Assembly (NCBI GenBank): GCA_947457395.1
Contig: CANGVA010000010.1
Location: forward strand, 1 to 64,000
Source: Bacteroidota bacterium
Lineage (GTDB): Bacteria > Bacteroidota > Bacteroidia > UKL13-3
Length of the DNA stretch: 64,000 bases
Direction: 5' to 3'
Part shown: positions 48,201 to 56,707 of the stretch, piece by piece
Layout: every line of letters starts with the position of its first letter
Numbering within the stretch: position 1 is the stretch's first letter
Made by a program: the position numbers and the translations under genes
The notes under the pieces: generated by a model
What the model saw: the letters and a program-made list of their open reading frames with translations, nothing else
The model's database searches: none
What the model was told of the DNA's origin: nothing

Positions 48201-50397
48201 CATTAATACCAAGCAACCTGTAGCTAATTTTGATGCCAATCCTAAAAAGCTAAATTGCTATAAGCCTGCTAGTGTTATCAATTTTAATGACTCATCTATT
48301 GCAGGTGCTGTGGGAATCAGGTCATACCTGTGGAGATTTGGTGACAATACTACCTCTGTTCTGAAAAATCCAAGCAAGATTTATTCTGCTCCGGGCAACT
48401 ATCCAATCACACTAGAAGTTACAGATTCACTTAGCTGCAAGAGTATTGTAACCATGCCAAATTTTATTGTGGTGGGTGGCCCATATGGTAGTTATAATTT
48501 TTCACCACGCAGTGGTTGTCAGCCTCATCAGGTAACTTTTAATACATCATCTCCCAATGCTATGTTTTATATCTGGGATCAGGCAGATGGTAAGGTAGAT
48601 ACTTTTACTACGAATACCCATCAGTATATTTATACAAATCCAGGTATTTATTACCCACGCCTAACAATGGTAGACAGCTCAGGAACCTGCGATTTTGGTT
48701 TAGATGCGATTGATTCGATTACGGTTTATGCTATACCAAATCCTGCCTTTAGCCAAAATGATACTGTTATCTGCAAAAACAATATCATTACCTTTACCAA
48801 TATAACTCCTGCGCATGCACTACCAATCAACATCTGGAAATGGCGTTTTGGCAATGGAGACTCAAGCAGCACTTTCGGACCACATCAAATATTGTTTAAG
48901 GATGCTGGTAGATTCACTGTTTCACTTAGTGCAACAGATACACTAGGCTGCACCAATACAATAACTAAGGATTCTCTTGTGCGTGTTTATGATGATACCA
49001 TACCTCCTGCTGCACCTTATATATTAAGGGCAACAGTCATTAATAACACATCTGCATTAATGGAATTTAATAGAAATAACGAGAGCGACTTAGATAAATA
49101 TGTGTTATTGCATAATTTTCAAAATGGCTTACCAAACTCCACGACTTTAATTACAAACATAAACGATACATCCTTCTTAGAAACAGGAATTAATACATTA
49201 CAAAACACTTACAGCTATCAGCTATATGCAATGGATGTATGCCGCAATAAATCAGATTTCAGTGAAGTGCACACCACCGTAGAATTAAAGGCTACCGGCA
49301 TTCCCAATGCTATCAGATTAAACTGGACACCTTATACGGGCTGGAACAAGATTAAATCCTATGAAATTTGGAAGAACGATCCTGATAAGGGCAGTGTATA
49401 TAATAAGGTTGCTAGTGTAGAACCTAATTTACTAACATATACAGATACCAATATTACTTGCTTTAAGCCATATAATTATAGAATTAAATCAGTTGAAGAT
49501 GGTGAAGCAGGTCAAATTTCATGGAGCGATACGAGCATGGCGATTGCCCAGTTTGCTGCTTTAGCTCCTTCAACAAATAATATTAGAGCAACTGTGCTAA
49601 ATAATCAGTTTGTAAGGGTTGAGTGGCAGCCACGAACTTTTAAGCTTCCTTTTAAATATGTTATTTTCAGAGGAGTTGATGAATCAGTGCCAGTATCCTA
49701 TAAAACAGTTTCCTCAGCTGAAACTATTTTTAATGATCTGGATGTGGATGTCCAAAATCACAGTTATACGTATCTAACTTATCTGCTTGATTCATGCGGT
49801 GGATATAGTCCGGTCTCTAACATGGCAAAAACCATTTTGCTAAAGATTGAGATGGCTGAAAATGATCGTTTGAAATACGATCCGCAGTTATATTGGAATG
49901 CATATATGGACTGGGACAGCGGTATTGATTATTATAAACTTGAGTTCTTTGATGATGTAGCAGATGGTTTCATAGAAATATCCCGCAACAACCCTACAGA
50001 ATTGAACTTTACACATAAATATGTAAATCTTGAGCAGCGCGATTACTGCTATAAAATTACAGCCTACCAAAAAGGGAGAAATGAAATCTATAGCACGTCT
50101 AACATTGCCTGTGTTGAAACTGGCCCCCGACTTTATGCTCCTAATGTTTTTACCATTAACGGAGATAACCTAAATGATATTTATTACGTAGGCGGGATAT
50201 TTGTAGACCTTTTTGAGTTAAAAATATATAATAGGTGGGGAATTTTGGTATTTGAATCTGATGACATGCACAAAGGCTGGGATGGCACATTTGGTGGCAA
50301 GCCTTGCCCGCCTGATGTTTATGTATATAAGGCAAAGGGCGTTGGACGCAAAGGTCAAACCAAAGAAATATCAGGCACAATAACGCTGCTTCGGTAA
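45295..50397 (+). CDS. Giant secreted PKD-repeat protein with T9SS type B sorting domain
   Basis: 1700 residues from a TTG start. Signal peptide about 1-22 (ending TFGLFAQ). Residues about 25-1230 are a long series of PKD-type beta-sandwich repeats, many beginning with a GC-S/A-P-L-x-V-x-F pattern and containing W-x-F/W-G-D/N-G and a second Cys in x-x-N-G-C (for example at residues about 37, 120, 205, 360, 455). Residues about 1235-1605 resemble fibronectin type III units (NNTSALMEFNRNNESDLDKY, VRVEWQPRTFKLPFKYVIFRG). The C-terminal 90 residues (APNVFTINGDNLNDIYYVGG, YNRWGILVFESDDMHKGWDG, YVYKAKGV) are the gliding-motility-associated type B sorting tail. It is expected to be a cell-surface or secreted adhesin-like protein. 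Confidence 0.92.
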   Translation: MNSFRHIIFVFAQCLLTFGLFAQVPRAGFTANRLSGCSPLTVVFTNTSTGGAPMSFLWRFGNGNTSTLGSSTVSATYVLPGTYRVSLTASNASGVDSMVRFAYITVFTNPTANFSANPTSGCAPLSVQFTDLSAGVGSGITKWLWDFGDGTSSTAKNPSKTYLTSGSFTVTLIVTDANGCEGRIIKPAYINVTGNHNVTFSAPAPLTGCKTPFSKTFTPVVTPAGTGYTYSWNFGDGNFSTQMSPTHSYTATGTYTVSLTVTSASGCAVTFTRPNYIMLAEGKADFALSSNPACAPALVNFTNSSTPSTGMLYNWSGPFGFNSTQRNPPSQQIFTSGTYTYQLAVSWANGLCTDILSKQVNVIVWPKPNADFHANRTEFCKPPATVNFINLSSDAVSYNWTFEGHGSSTDVNPSRVFNALGKFNVRLIATSSNGCKDTTTANDFVIIESPKFEIKPDIKFSGCAPLTVRAYVDDQSLVPLTNWTWTMGNGQTSNADTATAVYQDTGIYTITVTGKNADSCMETKSAKVYVGTSLNNQPVINNISSCYNDFRSIFSLVPNYTPGPFDTINWVIIKDSTVITVLVGNITTLSDSIVKALNMYGTYDVLLRISNKGCRRQTYMPAAFVVRGPRARFQMIMDSCQYNRFRFTNLSDTIRYTHVKWIFPDNTTDTASKTFSRLFNGPFGPQKFTLIAYDSIWGCSDTSNITRLIGEPPKVGFKLSDSMGCSPFTFTITNQTIFGPPVAFKSFSVTIGDGSSAASLPATFTTSRPGYNKVTLVAEDTLGCRYQLERDSAYFIFRGQSNLSVIPNFGCVPLKVKGLHTGTYDRPIKQILFIWGNGDTTASSADSAEYTYLTAPANQVAGWSARIIAIDTNNCRFTSTSRSVRAYKPIPVNTISVSKRCGVDSVRFTGANDPTLGVQPFSFRWTLGNGVTVNGRNFFRNFSGDTTYTATMYVSDANGCIDSLSKDYTINTKQPVANFDANPKKLNCYKPASVINFNDSSIAGAVGIRSYLWRFGDNTTSVLKNPSKIYSAPGNYPITLEVTDSLSCKSIVTMPNFIVVGGPYGSYNFSPRSGCQPHQVTFNTSSPNAMFYIWDQADGKVDTFTTNTHQYIYTNPGIYYPRLTMVDSSGTCDFGLDAIDSITVYAIPNPAFSQNDTVICKNNIITFTNITPAHALPINIWKWRFGNGDSSSTFGPHQILFKDAGRFTVSLSATDTLGCTNTITKDSLVRVYDDTIPPAAPYILRATVINNTSALMEFNRNNESDLDKYVLLHNFQNGLPNSTTLITNINDTSFLETGINTLQNTYSYQLYAMDVCRNKSDFSEVHTTVELKATGIPNAIRLNWTPYTGWNKIKSYEIWKNDPDKGSVYNKVASVEPNLLTYTDTNITCFKPYNYRIKSVEDGEAGQISWSDTSMAIAQFAALAPSTNNIRATVLNNQFVRVEWQPRTFKLPFKYVIFRGVDESVPVSYKTVSSAETIFNDLDVDVQNHSYTYLTYLLDSCGGYSPVSNMAKTILLKIEMAENDRLKYDPQLYWNAYMDWDSGIDYYKLEFFDDVADGFIEISRNNPTELNFTHKYVNLEQRDYCYKITAYQKGRNEIYSTSNIACVETGPRLYAPNVFTINGDNLNDIYYVGGIFVDLFELKIYNRWGILVFESDDMHKGWDGTFGGKPCPPDVYVYKAKGVGRKGQTKEISGTITLLR

Positions 50398-50502
50398 TTA
50401 TCTATGCATCTTGATTTATCTTAACGAAACAGGCGCCTCAGGAGTCTGACAATCCTCCTTATACGATTTAAAACAGCATATTCCTGTATAATGAAACTTT
50501 CC

Positions 50503-50510
50503 TATATTTG
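50503..50510 (+). promoter_or_regulatory. -7 box (TATATTTG) of ruvB
   Basis: Perfect TAnnTTTG ending 4 nt before the ruvB GTG, predicting a leaderless mRNA. The -33 position reads TTC at 19-nt spacing. Confidence 0.65.
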
Positions 50511-50514
50511 ACCT

Positions 50515-51537
50515 GTGCGAAACCCCAATTTAGATCCGGAAGAAGAAAACTTATCCGGTACAGAAAAAGAACTGGAACGCGTGCTTAGGCCACGTACGTT
50601 TGATGATTTTACTGGCCAGGATAAAATCATAGAAAATCTAAAGGTATTTGTGCGCGCTGCAAGCCAACGTGAAGAAGCACTTGACCATGTGCTGCTGCAT
50701 GGCCCTCCGGGCCTTGGTAAAACAACCCTTTCCTATATCATAGCACAAGAGCTCAATGCAAATATTAAAACTACCTCCGGCCCTGTGCTTGAGAAACCGG
50801 GAGATCTGGCAGGCCTGCTAACCAATCTTGAAAAAGGAGATGTGTTGTTTATTGACGAGATTCATCGCTTGAGTCCCGTTGTGGAAGAGTTTCTGTATTC
50901 AGCAATGGAAGATTATCGCATTGACATCATGATTGATTCCGGCCCCAATGCCAGAAGTATACAATTGGATATACATCCGTTTACCCTGATAGGCGCCACC
51001 ACCCGCTCCGGCCTACTTACCTCACCCCTGCGCGCCCGCTTTGGTATAAATGCCCGATTGGAGTATTACGATAAGGCTTTGATGAAACAAATAATAAAAA
51101 GGTCGGCAATCATTATACAAACGCCTATTGAAGATGCTGCAGCAGAAGAAATTGCTCGTAGAAGTCGAGGCACACCTCGTATAGGTAATGCCCTGCTTCG
51201 CAGGACACGTGATTTTGCTCAGATTAAAGGTGATGGCACCATCACACTGGATGTAGCAAAATTTGCATTAAACGCACTGAATGTTGATGCGGAAGGCTTG
51301 GATGAAATGGATAACAAAATTCTTAAAACAATTATAGAGAAATTTAAAGGTGGGCCGGTTGGTATCAGTACCATAGCCACAGCAATTGGAGAAGAAGGTG
51401 GCACTATTGAAGAAGTTTACGAGCCATATCTGATTCAGGAAGGTTTTTTAACACGCACACCTAGGGGGCGTGAAGTTACCGAGAAAGCATTTAAACATTT
51501 TGGCATATTGCCACATTACAAAACCCGCTTATTTTAA
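50515..51537 (+). CDS. ruvB: Holliday junction branch migration ATPase RuvB
   Basis: 340 residues from a GTG. AAA+ motor of the RuvAB complex. Walker [10 protein letters not shown] (63-71), Walker [11 protein letters not shown] (Asp114), sensor GATTRSGLL, arginine finger region [10 protein letters not shown], and a winged-helix C-terminus ([34 protein letters not shown]). The only start is the GTG 4 nt after the -7 box. The Gfo/Idh-type gene follows 2 nt after the stop. Confidence 0.98.
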   Translation: MRNPNLDPEEENLSGTEKELERVLRPRTFDDFTGQDKIIENLKVFVRAASQREEALDHVLLHGPPGLGKTTLSYIIAQELNANIKTTSGPVLEKPGDLAGLLTNLEKGDVLFIDEIHRLSPVVEEFLYSAMEDYRIDIMIDSGPNARSIQLDIHPFTLIGATTRSGLLTSPLRARFGINARLEYYDKALMKQIIKRSAIIIQTPIEDAAAEEIARRSRGTPRIGNALLRRTRDFAQIKGDGTITLDVAKFALNALNVDAEGLDEMDNKILKTIIEKFKGGPVGISTIATAIGEEGGTIEEVYEPYLIQEGFLTRTPRGREVTEKAFKHFGILPHYKTRLF

Positions 51538-51539
51538 AG

Positions 51540-52481
51540 TTGAACAGGCGTATTGCATTTATAGGTGCAGGCACCATCATTGAGATGTTTTATATTCCTC
51601 AGCTGAAAGGTATGGGATTCAGAAATATTTGGGTGTTTGATAGCAATAACGAGCGAACCCAATATCTTTGCAAAACGTACAAATTACATGCAGGCACATT
51701 TGAACAGTGCGCTGCAGCAGATGTTGTAATAGTGGGTATACCACCCGGTAAAAAATTTGAGTTATTGTATTCCCTAATCGCACCCGGGAAAACCATTATA
51801 TGTGAAAAACCTTTTGTGCATCATGCAGGTGAAGCACAACAATTAATTAATAAAGCCACTTTAGCTGGTTGCACACTGCTGGTAGCTCATATTAGAAGAC
51901 TTTTTGGTGGCATTCAACTGGCTCGCCAGCACTTGATGAACAAAAACTATGGCACACTACTAAAGGCAGAAATTTTTGAAGGCAATCGTTTTAGCTATAA
52001 AACGCAATCAAATTATATTAGCACAAATCCTTTTGGAGGAGTTTTGCTTGATACAGGATCACACGCACTGGATGCATTTCTGTTTGTAAGTAATATGACC
52101 TCGGTAAATGAGTTTCAACTTCGCATAATGCAATCAGACCATGATAAGAATGAGCCATCACATGAAGTTAAATATCGTTTTAAATTAAATGATACGGAGG
52201 TATTTATTCACCTTTCCCGATATGATGCACTTTCCAATAAAATGAACCTTTACTTTGAAAAGGCTGTTATTGAAGTGCCACTGCTACTAAAACCATCTAT
52301 ACGCGTCACTCCTGTGCTTGGCCAACGTCAAGTTCTTACATCCGGCAAATGCCTGAATTATATGAGTGAGGCATTTCGATTACAGCTTTACTATATGTTA
52401 TTTAAAAAAGATAAGCAGTTATTTGATGCACGCTCCTTTTTAAATTTATCAGGCATATTGCAACAATTATATAACGCATGA
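51540..52481 (+). CDS. Gfo/Idh/MocA-family oxidoreductase
   Basis: 313 residues from a TTG. The N-terminal Rossmann fold (RIAFIGAGTIIEMFYIPQL) and the GKTIICEKPFVHHAGEAQQL motif carry the conserved EKP Lys; the C-terminal alpha/beta domain has GGVLLDTGSHALDAFLFV with the catalytic-type His. Substrates of the family are mostly NAD(P)-linked sugars. It is coupled to ruvB (2-nt gap) and overlaps the next gene by 4 nt. The sugar is unknown. Confidence 0.88.
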   Translation: MNRRIAFIGAGTIIEMFYIPQLKGMGFRNIWVFDSNNERTQYLCKTYKLHAGTFEQCAAADVVIVGIPPGKKFELLYSLIAPGKTIICEKPFVHHAGEAQQLINKATLAGCTLLVAHIRRLFGGIQLARQHLMNKNYGTLLKAEIFEGNRFSYKTQSNYISTNPFGGVLLDTGSHALDAFLFVSNMTSVNEFQLRIMQSDHDKNEPSHEVKYRFKLNDTEVFIHLSRYDALSNKMNLYFEKAVIEVPLLLKPSIRVTPVLGQRQVLTSGKCLNYMSEAFRLQLYYMLFKKDKQLFDARSFLNLSGILQQLYNA

Positions 52482-53530
52482 AAAGTGTGGCAATTATAGG
52501 AGCAAACGGATATGTAGGTTCTTACCTAACCAAGGCACTTGCTGCACATTACCGTGTAACGGCATTGTTAAGAAGTAGAGATAGTTTATGCAGGCCTGCA
52601 CATGGTGTGCAATACCAAACCATTGCAGAGCCATTACAGCACTTTGATATCATTATCAATACCTCTTATGCATTACATAAGCACAAAAAAATATGTGCTA
52701 TGCAAAACGATGATATGATTCAGCTGTTGCAACGTATTTCTCATGAACAAACCTTCATCGTTCATCTAAGTTCATTAGCTGTTTTCGGTTTTGGACTTGA
52801 TTTGGAAGTGAGAGCAGAAGCTGTTCCAACAAGAAATGATTATGCCTATGTTTATTCCAAAACCGATATGGAAAATAAATTGCTTGCCACTTTTGGCAGT
52901 GAACGTTTGGCTATTATCAGGCTTGGAAATGTTTGGGGTCCGGGTAATACTTCGTACACACAACCTGTAATCGACTCCCTGTTGTGGGGTTTGCCATTGA
53001 TGCCGGAACAACCGGGAATGAGCAATCTTACACATATTCATAATATTGTTTCCTACATCAAGCATCTCTTAAGCAGCAATCAGCACCTTACCTTCCATCA
53101 TCTGGCAGAGTGGAGCCATATGAATTGGCAGCAGGTTATTGAGGAAATGGCTGAAATTTTAGGTGCAACTCCTTGTGTATTGCAGCAGCAGCCATACTAC
53201 CCCAGAACAATTAGTGAGGAATTAGATCATGCATTTAGCAAGTCAATTATAGAGGCAATAAAAACATTGCGAAACGGACGCTTTACCGCTGCGTATTTCC
53301 CGGAAGAGATAATTACTGCATTATTAAAACAGCTGGCACCATTAAAAAAACCTAAGGAGCCTCCTCAATCCGGTGCAGTTGCCATACCTGAAACATTCAT
53401 TTGGGTATTAAACTGTAAGCAGTCTTTTACAAATGCTTGGGTTACAGGCTGGATACCACCATTAAAGTGGAGTGATGCATTACCTGAGCTTAAAGAATGG
53501 ATGAAGCAAAGCGGTTATATAATCAGCTAA
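52478..53530 (+). CDS. NAD-dependent epimerase/dehydratase-like protein
   Basis: 350 residues. Extended SDR fold: VAIIGANGYVGSYLTKALA (G-x-x-G-x-x-G), VHLSSLAVFGFG for the catalytic Ser region, YAYVYSKTDMENKLL with the Y-x-x-x-K pair and RLGNVWGPGNTSY. The C-terminal part (about 250-350, NCKQSFTNAWVTGWIPPLKWSDAL) is less typical and may bind the substrate. Probably acts on a nucleotide sugar. It ends with an 8-nt overlap with the convergent flippase gene. Confidence 0.87.
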   Translation: MKSVAIIGANGYVGSYLTKALAAHYRVTALLRSRDSLCRPAHGVQYQTIAEPLQHFDIIINTSYALHKHKKICAMQNDDMIQLLQRISHEQTFIVHLSSLAVFGFGLDLEVRAEAVPTRNDYAYVYSKTDMENKLLATFGSERLAIIRLGNVWGPGNTSYTQPVIDSLLWGLPLMPEQPGMSNLTHIHNIVSYIKHLLSSNQHLTFHHLAEWSHMNWQQVIEEMAEILGATPCVLQQQPYYPRTISEELDHAFSKSIIEAIKTLRNGRFTAAYFPEEIITALLKQLAPLKKPKEPPQSGAVAIPETFIWVLNCKQSFTNAWVTGWIPPLKWSDALPELKEWMKQSGYIIS

Positions 53531-54989
53531 AATAGTTTTGGATACGGTAATAAAAAACTGCAAATAACGATTTTCTGATAAGTCCCATTTTAAACGATAG
53601 TAGCAGATATAGCATAAACAAGCATATTCCTTTTGCCAATAGCAGCAGTAAATTTCCATTAAAAAAAGACTGAGTCGCATAAATTAAAACCCATGCAAGC
53701 AGCAAGGATAAACATGGCTTAAGCAAAGGTAAATCATATTGAAGTCGCTTTTTAGTATACCATGCGCCTACGCAAACTGAGATTATCATCGTAGCAGATT
53801 TGGCAAGTGCAGCCCCTGTAAGACCAAACGCAGGTATGGCAAAAGTCATTCCTGTAATAAAAAGCAATGCGCAAACCGTATCCTGTATCAATAAAAAACG
53901 AGCCTTCCCTAATCCCGTATGCATATTCATAAAGACATAACCACAAATGCCAGGCACAAAGCCCAGCAACAAAAGCTTGGTATAATAAGCAGCTGCTGCG
54001 TACTTGGATGTATATAGAAACACCACAACAGTCTCAGCATGCATATAAATAAAAATACCGCAAAAAAATACCAGCCAGCTAAAGTGAATAAAAAAATCAG
54101 CAAACTTTACAGCTGCCTTCTCATGATCATGCTGTATGCCTGAGAAGTAATATAACAAACCACTTGGTATGAGCTTTAGCGGCTCAGCAAATAATGATAC
54201 CAGTGTAAATGCAATTACATAAATAGCTAACTGATCAAAGTTGAAATAATGTTTTATAAATGAAAGCTCAAAACGTTGCCAGAGTATGCCAGCCAGTATG
54301 GTTGAGATAGCAAAATATGCTGATGTCTTTATCCATCCGTTCATAGTTGGCATCATCTGCAGTTGAGTTGCATTGTTATGCTTGTTAAGAACGCGTAGAT
54401 ATCTGAACGTATCATAAGCATAGCCTGATGCCAGCAATATATTGACAGTTACAAAACAGTATATATAAGATAATTGCTGAAGATAATTGATGCTAGTAAG
54501 CAAAAAAGTTAAAGCCAGACTACATGCAAACAGGTTTAGATAAAAGGCCTGCTTGTAACGGTAGGTAGCCTGCATCAACACGGAAGTAATGGCAAGTGCG
54601 ATATTACTTACAGCCCATATAAACAAATGCCAGATTGGTATATAAATTACAACCACCTGATAAATTATAATTAGGAATATGGCGTGAGTGAAGACAGATA
54701 CTAAGCCGGTTATTAAAGCACGTTTAAGTAATGTATCAATTACAGACTTATTACCGTTAATGATGGCAGAAGGCCAAAATTTACCAAGCATACCCGGCAA
54801 ACCAAAGTTTAGCCCCATCCAGCTTAAACCTATTAGAAAAGAAAGAAACTGAACCTCGCCAAATGCATGATTAGAAAGTTGGCGGGAGCTGATGATACCT
54901 ACAATAAATACAAACAGATAGAACACAATTCTTGAAAGAAAATTAAGCAGGGTAATATTGGATAATTTTATTTCGTGTGTCTGATTCAT
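53523..54989 (-). CDS. Polysaccharide flippase (Wzx/MurJ-like MOP superfamily)
   Basis: 488 residues with about 12 to 14 membrane helices. The start MNQTHEIKLSNITLLNFLSRIVFYLFVFIVGIISSRQLSN has the R-x-L-G/S-x-x-x-F-G-x-x-Q-type polysaccharide exporter signature. The family flips undecaprenyl-linked oligosaccharides across the inner membrane. It is the last gene of the minus-strand set starting at 56668 and lies 84 nt downstream of the methyltransferase gene. Confidence 0.87.
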   Translation of the reverse strand: MNQTHEIKLSNITLLNFLSRIVFYLFVFIVGIISSRQLSNHAFGEVQFLSFLIGLSWMGLNFGLPGMLGKFWPSAIINGNKSVIDTLLKRALITGLVSVFTHAIFLIIIYQVVVIYIPIWHLFIWAVSNIALAITSVLMQATYRYKQAFYLNLFACSLALTFLLTSINYLQQLSYIYCFVTVNILLASGYAYDTFRYLRVLNKHNNATQLQMMPTMNGWIKTSAYFAISTILAGILWQRFELSFIKHYFNFDQLAIYVIAFTLVSLFAEPLKLIPSGLLYYFSGIQHDHEKAAVKFADFFIHFSWLVFFCGIFIYMHAETVVVFLYTSKYAAAAYYTKLLLLGFVPGICGYVFMNMHTGLGKARFLLIQDTVCALLFITGMTFAIPAFGLTGAALAKSATMIISVCVGAWYTKKRLQYDLPLLKPCLSLLLAWVLIYATQSFFNGNLLLLLAKGICLFMLYLLLSFKMGLIRKSLFAVFYYRIQNYFS

Positions 54990-55073
54990 TCGTTTTGATC
55001 AGTTGTAAATGTATAAATAATAGCAATAAATGATGAATTGAAGAAAAAAACAAAGGCGAAATTGTCAATCACT

Positions 55074-55712
55074 TCACTCCTTCTCTGCATATACATACTC
55101 AGCAAATCCCAGCAAATCCCAGAATACACCTCCGGGCAGGTAGCCCTTTTTTAAGGTCTCAGTAATAAGTGTAACAGGTAATGCCAAAATATACGGCCAA
55201 TATCTGCGGGTACCCGATTTGATAATTTTAAAACCCTGTTTCTTTAGCAGATTTTCTATTTCTGCCACAGTATAAATGCGTACATGGGTATCATCATCAT
55301 AAAAATTAAGCGTATCGCGCATGCTTGGCAGCTTGGTGCTGCGCTGCCCAGGATATTCAATATAAATGCAACCTCCCTTTTTTAGTTTGGTGCAAAGACC
55401 TTCTATTACCTTATCGCCATTGTGCAAATGTTCAATCACGTGTGACATCATCACCACATCAAAAAAATTATTGGGTATGGTATCAAATTGTAATTGTGTT
55501 AAATCCATTTCATAATAGGCCTTCATCAGTTTCATATCTTCATCGCTGTTGCGATAATTTGTCCGATCGATGCCATAATATTTTACCCTTGGAAAAAACA
55601 TAGCTGTTTTATGAGGAGAACCGCTACCAGACCCTACGTCAAGATAATTGAAGGCATTAGATTGAAGTCTGTTATAAAAGAAACGAAATCTGGGTGGCAA
55701 TGGTTTAAACAT
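55074..55712 (-). CDS. Class I SAM-dependent methyltransferase
   Basis: 212 residues. Motif I YLDVGSGSGSPHKTAMFFP, the acidic end of strand 2 YYGIDRTNY, and motif IV NNFFDVVMMSHVIEHL match the Methyltransf_11/23 group; LKKGGCIYIEYPG is post-motif. It may O-methylate a sugar or lipid carrier given its neighbours. Near the C-terminus the DNA has a 10-bp tandem repeat (AGCAAATCCC twice at 55101-55120), encoding WDLLGFAE. Confidence 0.85.
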   Translation of the reverse strand: MFKPLPPRFRFFYNRLQSNAFNYLDVGSGSGSPHKTAMFFPRVKYYGIDRTNYRNSDEDMKLMKAYYEMDLTQLQFDTIPNNFFDVVMMSHVIEHLHNGDKVIEGLCTKLKKGGCIYIEYPGQRSTKLPSMRDTLNFYDDDTHVRIYTVAEIENLLKKQGFKIIKSGTRRYWPYILALPVTLITETLKKGYLPGGVFWDLLGFAEYVYAEKE

Positions 55713-55730
55713 ATCACAAATGAAAGCGTT

Positions 55731-56543
55731 TTATGATGTTTTAGCAACTCGTCCCCTGAATCTGATTTTGCGGTATTGTTTAAATAGGCTCGTTTCCTGA
55801 AATGTTCTGATAAATTTAACCTTAAGCCAAATAAGCGGATACATGAGCCTGATGCGCATGCTGACCAAAGCAGGAAAATGAACAGCTGCAAAACGCATAT
55901 ACTCTTTATATCCCGGCATCCTTTTGTGATATGAGGTACCCTGCACATCATAAAATGACACGATACGTGGAATAAACATTGCTTTATCAGCGTATAGTTT
56001 AAAAAAACGCACAAACCATTCGGTATCAGCAGCCAGTTTATAGGAAATATTGTATACGCCAATTTTATCAAAGGCTTTTTTGCGGGTAAATGTTGCCTGA
56101 TGACAAATGGGGTAACGGGTATAAAAATCGATTAACTTAACTTGCCTCCCATTGATATAATTTACACCTGTTGGCTCATTGATTGTTTCAACCTGCGCAT
56201 ATACAAATTCTACATTCGATAAATCTTTGCTGAAAATATCTTGCAGCACGTTGTCGTCATAGAACCGATCGCCAACATTTAAAAAGTATATCCACTCCCC
56301 TTTTGCTGCCATGATGCCTTTATTCATGGCATCGTAAATACCTTTATCAGGCTCACTGATGAGGGTACTGATATGGGCTGAAAATTGCCGGGCTACCTGC
56401 AGCGTTTGGTCTGTTGAACCTCCGTCAACAATAATTAACTCAATGTTTTTATAGGTTTGACGAATGGCAGACTGCAGCGTTTCGGCAATAAGCTGCTCAC
56501 CATTGTATACTACTGTAATTAAACTAACTAAAGGTTGCTGCAT
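55731..56543 (-). CDS. Family 2 glycosyltransferase
   Basis: 270 residues from the ATG at 56543. The GT-A core has PLVSLITVVYNGEQLIAETLQSA, the nucleotide motif IIVDGGSTDQTL and the EPDKGIYDAMNKGIMAAKGEWIYFLNVGDRF segment, which is typical of WcaA/colanic-acid-type transferases with an N-V-G-D in place of the usual D-x-D. The ATG overlaps the preceding lipoprotein stop (TAATG). Its stop is 18 nt before the methyltransferase ATG. Confidence 0.9.
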   Translation of the reverse strand: MQQPLVSLITVVYNGEQLIAETLQSAIRQTYKNIELIIVDGGSTDQTLQVARQFSAHISTLISEPDKGIYDAMNKGIMAAKGEWIYFLNVGDRFYDDNVLQDIFSKDLSNVEFVYAQVETINEPTGVNYINGRQVKLIDFYTRYPICHQATFTRKKAFDKIGVYNISYKLAADTEWFVRFFKLYADKAMFIPRIVSFYDVQGTSYHKRMPGYKEYMRFAAVHFPALVSMRIRLMYPLIWLKVKFIRTFQETSLFKQYRKIRFRGRVAKTS

Positions 56544-56668
56544 TAAAATCCGTTGGGACAATTACACTTTTTGCCTTTGGAAGAAGGCCTACTGCTGCTG
56601 CAGGAGGTATGAGATAACACTGCCATCAAGGCTAGACCAATTAAAAATATGAATGTTAACTTTTTCAA
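56543..56668 (-). CDS. 41-residue lipoprotein with Cys-rich end
   Basis: 41 residues from a TTG at 56668 (LKKLTFIFLIGLALMAVLSH). The lipoprotein cleavage Cys is in SHTSCSSS, and the C-terminus is KGKKCNCPNGF. The start is fixed by a perfect -7 box TAATTTTG ending 5 nt upstream. Small lipoproteins with a basic Cys-containing tail are seen in other Bacteroidota, and I infer that this is a real gene rather than leader DNA. It overlaps the glycosyltransferase start by 1 nt. It was too short for a usual length cutoff from the TTG. Confidence 0.7.
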   Translation of the reverse strand: MKKLTFIFLIGLALMAVLSHTSCSSSRPSSKGKKCNCPNGF

Positions 56669-56673
56669 TACGA

Positions 56674-56681
56674 CAAAATTA
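56674..56681 (-). promoter_or_regulatory. -7 box (TAATTTTG) of the 41-residue lipoprotein gene
   Basis: Perfect TAnnTTTG on the minus strand, 5 nt before the TTG start. It lies back to back with the DedA promoter. Confidence 0.65.
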
Positions 56682-56692
56682 GGCTTTTTGCT

Positions 56693-56700
56693 TAAACTTG
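56693..56700 (+). promoter_or_regulatory. -7-like box (TAAACTTG) of the DedA gene
   Basis: One mismatch to TAnnTTTG, ending 7 nt before the ATG at 56708; predicted leaderless. Confidence 0.5.
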
Positions 56701-56707
56701 TGCCACT

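Noticed and set aside
50430-50465. Short inverted repeats after the PKD gene
   Set aside because: Stems of five bp without a T-run; not a convincing terminator or operator.
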